Source: an uncultured Collinsella sp. (GTDB lineage: Bacteria; Actinomycetota; Coriobacteriia; Coriobacteriales; Coriobacteriaceae). From it: a stretch of DNA of 6,040 nt. The DNA lies in NCBI GenBank assembly GCA_900551555.1, contig URWC01000118.1, forward strand, positions 1 to 6,040. Reading direction: 5' to 3'. Below, in pieces: positions 3,336 through 6,040 of the stretch. Made by a program: the position numbers and the translations under genes. Below the pieces are notes generated by a model. That model saw only the letters and a list, made by a program, of their open reading frames with translations, did no database searches and was not told where the DNA came from. Positions within the stretch are counted from its first letter, which is position 1, and every line of letters begins with the position of its first letter.

Positions 3336-6032
3336 TTACGAGAAGTCAGCAACCTGAGCAGTCAGCGCCGCCAGGATCTCCTTGAGCTCAGCTGCACGGT
3401 CCCTCTTCTTCTGAACCACCGCGGGCGCGGCCTTGGCCACAAAGCCCTCGTTGGCAAGCGTCTTCTCGCAGCCGGCGAGCTCCTTCTGGGCCGCGGCGAT
3501 CTCCTTCTCCAGGCGCGCCTTCTCGGCCGAAAAATCGACCTTGCCCTCGAGCACCACAAAGACCTCGACGCCGCTGTCGACCACGGCAATGCTCGCAGCC
3601 GGCTTCTCGACGTCGGTACCCATGACCAGCGAGGCGGTGTTGGCCAGTGGCTCAATCGTGGAGCGAAGGCTCTCGAGCTTCTCGATATCCTCGGCACCGG
3701 CACGCACGACCACGTCGAGCTCGGCCTTGGGGCTCAAGCGATAACGCGAACGCGTGGCGCGGGCGGCGGAAACGACGGTGCGGCACAGCTCAAACGCGCG
3801 CTCGGCGGACTCGTCGACGTACTTGGCGTAGTCGGCGGGCTCCGGCCACTTGGCGATCATGAGCGCCTCGGCGCGGTCCACATTGCCCTCGGCGTCCAGG
3901 TCGAGCACGCTCGCCGGCATGTTGTCCCAGATCTCCTCGGTGACAAACGGCATAAGCGGATGCATCAAGCGAATGGAGGTATCGAGCACAAAGATCAGGT
4001 TGCGCTGCGCCTGCAGACGGCCCTCGCCCTTCAGGCGGGCCTTGGTGACCTCGACGTACCAGTCGCAGACCTCGTTCCAGAAGAACTGCTGCACGCCGCG
4101 GGCCATGTCACCAAAGGTGTAGTTCTCAATGCCCTCGGTGACCATCTTCACGGCCTTGGCCAGGCGGCTGAACATCCAGGCGTCGGCCGGCGTCTCAACG
4201 ACGGGCTCGCCGGGCGTGTAGCCCTCCATGTTCATGAGCAGGAAGCGGCTTGCGTTCCAGATCTTGGTCACAAACGACTTAGCCTGGTCGGTACGCGGGC
4301 TGTCGATAAGCTTCTTAGTCTTCTTGTCGATGTTCGCGTCAAACTTGACGTCCTGGTTGTTGGTGCAGAGCGTCAGCAGGTTGTAGCGCATGGCGTCGGC
4401 GCCGTACATGCCAATGAGATCCATGGGGTCAACGCCGTTGCCCTTGGACTTGGACATGCGGCTGCCGTCCTTGGCAAGAATCGTCGGGTAGATGACGACG
4501 TCCTTAAACGGCACCTCGTCCAGGAAGTACAGCGAGCTCATAACCATGCGGGCGACCCACAGCGCGATGATGTCGCGCGCGGTGACGAGCGCCGTCGTGG
4601 GGTGATGACCCTCGAGCAGCTCCGGCTTTTGCGGCCAGCCCTGCGTGGCGAAGGTCCACAGCTGCGAGCTGAACCAGGTGTCCAGCACGTTCTCGTCCTG
4701 ATGCACGTGATGGCCGCCGCACTTGGGGCACACGTCGGTGTCCTCGGTAAGGGCGTCCTCCCAGCCGCAGTCCTCGCAGTAGAACACGGGAATGCGGTGG
4801 CCCCACCACAGCTGGCGGCTGATGCACCAGTCCTTAAGATTCTCCATCCAGGTGGTGTAGGTCTGCGTCCAGCGCGCGGGGTGGAAGGTGACCTTGCCGG
4901 AGTTGACGGCGTCGAGCGCCGGCCCCTTAAGCTTATCGACGGCGACGAACCACTGCTCGGACAGCCACGGCTCCAGCGCGGCGTCGCAACGGTAGCAGTG
5001 CATGACGGAGTGATCGAGCTCGTCGACATGATCGAGCAGGTCGTGCTCCTCAAACCACTTGATGACGGCCTCGCGGCACTCGTCGCGGTTCATGCCGGTG
5101 AACTCGCCGTAACCCTCGACGACCACCGCGTGCTCATCGAAGATATTGATCTGCGGCAGGTCGTGGGCCTGACCCATGGCGTAATCGTTGGGGTCGTGGG
5201 CCGGGGTGACCTTAACGAAGCCGGAGCCAAAGTTGGCGTCGACGTGCCAATCCTCAAAGATGGGGATCTCGCGGTCGACGATGGGGAGCTTGACGGTCTT
5301 ACCCACAAAGGCGGCCTTCTCGGGGTCCTTCGGGGAGACGGCGACGCCCGTGTCGCCGAGCATGGTCTCGGGGCGCGTGGTGGCGACGACGATGTAGTCC
5401 TGGCCGTTGACCGGCTCGGTCAGCGGGTAGCGCAGGTGCCACAGGTGGCCCTTCTCGTCCTTGTACTCGGCCTCGTCGTCCGAGATGGCGGTGGTGCAGT
5501 TGGGGCACCAGTTGACGATGCGCTTGCCGCGATAGATCAGGCCGTCGTGGTACCAGTCGCAGAAGACCTTGCGCACGGCCTGGGCATAGTCCTCGTCCAT
5601 GGTGAAGCGCTCGTTGTCGAAGTCGACGGAGCAGCCCATGCGCTTGATCTGCTCGACGATGATGCCGCCGTACTCGTGGGTCCAGTCCCAGCAGGCGTCG
5701 ACGAACTTGTCACGGCCGATCTCCAGGCGGCTGATGCCCTCGCTCTTCAGCTTCTTGTCGACCTTGGTCTGCGTGGCGATACCGGCGTGATCGGTGCCGA
5801 GCACCCAGCGCGTGGACTTGCCGCGCATGCGGGCCATACGGATGATGGCGTCCTGGATGGAGTCGTCGGTGGCGTGGCCCATGTGGAGCTTGCCGGTCAC
5901 GTTGGGAGGCGGAATGGTGACGGTGCAGTCGCCCACGCCCTCACGGCGCTTGTAGTAGCCGCCGTCGAGCCACTTCTGCAGGATCGCCGGCTCGTTGGTC
6001 GACGGATCGTAGTTCTTGGGCATCTCTTCCAT
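3336..6032 (-). CDS. valS: Valine--tRNA ligase
   Basis: This 898-residue class I aminoacyl-tRNA synthetase charges tRNA-Val with valine. In order it shows the HIGH signature as HMGH (50-53, after IPPPNVTGKL), the CP1 editing domain (VATTRPETMLGDTG, 216-229; VKVTPAHDPNDY, 273-284), LDTWFSSQLW (450-459), KMSKS as RMSKS (525-529), and an anticodon-binding helical domain from about 610. A charged C-terminal coiled coil (about 832-898) matches the ValS tRNA-binding arm. Four CxxC pairs (176/179, 346/349, 419/422, 435/438) suggest bound zinc. Length is normal for the family. ATG at 6032 (MEEMPKNYDP) is used; ATG at 6023 (MPKNYDP) is also possible, because only 8 nt of upstream sequence remain and no clear ribosome binding site can be judged. 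Any promoter or leader lies outside the window. folC follows on the same strand. Confidence 0.97.
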   Translation of the reverse strand: MEEMPKNYDPSTNEPAILQKWLDGGYYKRREGVGDCTVTIPPPNVTGKLHMGHATDDSIQDAIIRMARMRGKSTRWVLGTDHAGIATQTKVDKKLKSEGISRLEIGRDKFVDACWDWTHEYGGIIVEQIKRMGCSVDFDNERFTMDEDYAQAVRKVFCDWYHDGLIYRGKRIVNWCPNCTTAISDDEAEYKDEKGHLWHLRYPLTEPVNGQDYIVVATTRPETMLGDTGVAVSPKDPEKAAFVGKTVKLPIVDREIPIFEDWHVDANFGSGFVKVTPAHDPNDYAMGQAHDLPQINIFDEHAVVVEGYGEFTGMNRDECREAVIKWFEEHDLLDHVDELDHSVMHCYRCDAALEPWLSEQWFVAVDKLKGPALDAVNSGKVTFHPARWTQTYTTWMENLKDWCISRQLWWGHRIPVFYCEDCGWEDALTEDTDVCPKCGGHHVHQDENVLDTWFSSQLWTFATQGWPQKPELLEGHHPTTALVTARDIIALWVARMVMSSLYFLDEVPFKDVVIYPTILAKDGSRMSKSKGNGVDPMDLIGMYGADAMRYNLLTLCTNNQDVKFDANIDKKTKKLIDSPRTDQAKSFVTKIWNASRFLLMNMEGYTPGEPVVETPADAWMFSRLAKAVKMVTEGIENYTFGDMARGVQQFFWNEVCDWYVEVTKARLKGEGRLQAQRNLIFVLDTSIRLMHPLMPFVTEEIWDNMPASVLDLDAEGNVDRAEALMIAKWPEPADYAKYVDESAERAFELCRTVVSAARATRSRYRLSPKAELDVVVRAGAEDIEKLESLRSTIEPLANTASLVMGTDVEKPAASIAVVDSGVEVFVVLEGKVDFSAEKARLEKEIAAAQKELAGCEKTLANEGFVAKAAPAVVQKKRDRAAELKEILAALTAQVADFS

Positions 6033-6040
6033 ATATCTCT

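Noticed and set aside
3119..3352. 77-codon minus-strand frame spanning the valS-folC gap
   Set aside because: It overlaps the end of valS and runs straight through the palindrome, with no ribosome binding site and no recognised domain. Such frames would recur wherever the repeat occurs.

Overview
This is a GC-rich bacterial chromosome segment with three complete or near-complete housekeeping genes and unusually structured gaps between them. The codon use, the protein sequences, and the style of the intergenic repeats suggest a Coriobacteriia actinobacterium, probably Collinsella or a close relative. That is recognition from memory, not a database result.

Layout. Positions 1-277 hold a candidate sigma-70-type promoter (TTGACA, 18 nt, TTTAAT) and a leader of about 215 nt. 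The leader contains an 11-codon upstream ORF and two mutually exclusive base-pairing arrangements. Positions 278-1366 (+) encode an M24B Xaa-Pro peptidase with all five metal ligands. Positions 1367-1717 separate two convergent genes and are almost wholly inverted repeats: a perfect 15-bp hairpin, a rho-independent terminator, two diverged 49-nt repeat copies in opposite orientation, and a 25-bp hairpin with an outer 8-bp stem. Positions 1718-3061 (-) encode FolC (dihydrofolate/folylpolyglutamate synthase). Positions 3062-3335 form the valS-folC gap, with a 108-nt imperfect palindrome. Positions 3336-6032 (-) encode valyl-tRNA synthetase, ValS. The window ends 8 nt upstream of its first possible start codon.

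How the genes relate. valS followed by folC is a gene order known from other bacteria such as Bacillus subtilis, so the two minus-strand genes are probably an ancestral pair, here separated by a palindrome-bearing spacer. The peptidase is convergent to them and separately controlled. It would release amino acids from proline-containing peptides and has no obvious pathway link to the other two.

No phage, CRISPR, toxin, transposase or RNA gene is visible. The genes are ordinary. The points of interest are the peptidase leader and the dense inverted-repeat elements in the convergent gap and the valS-folC gap.
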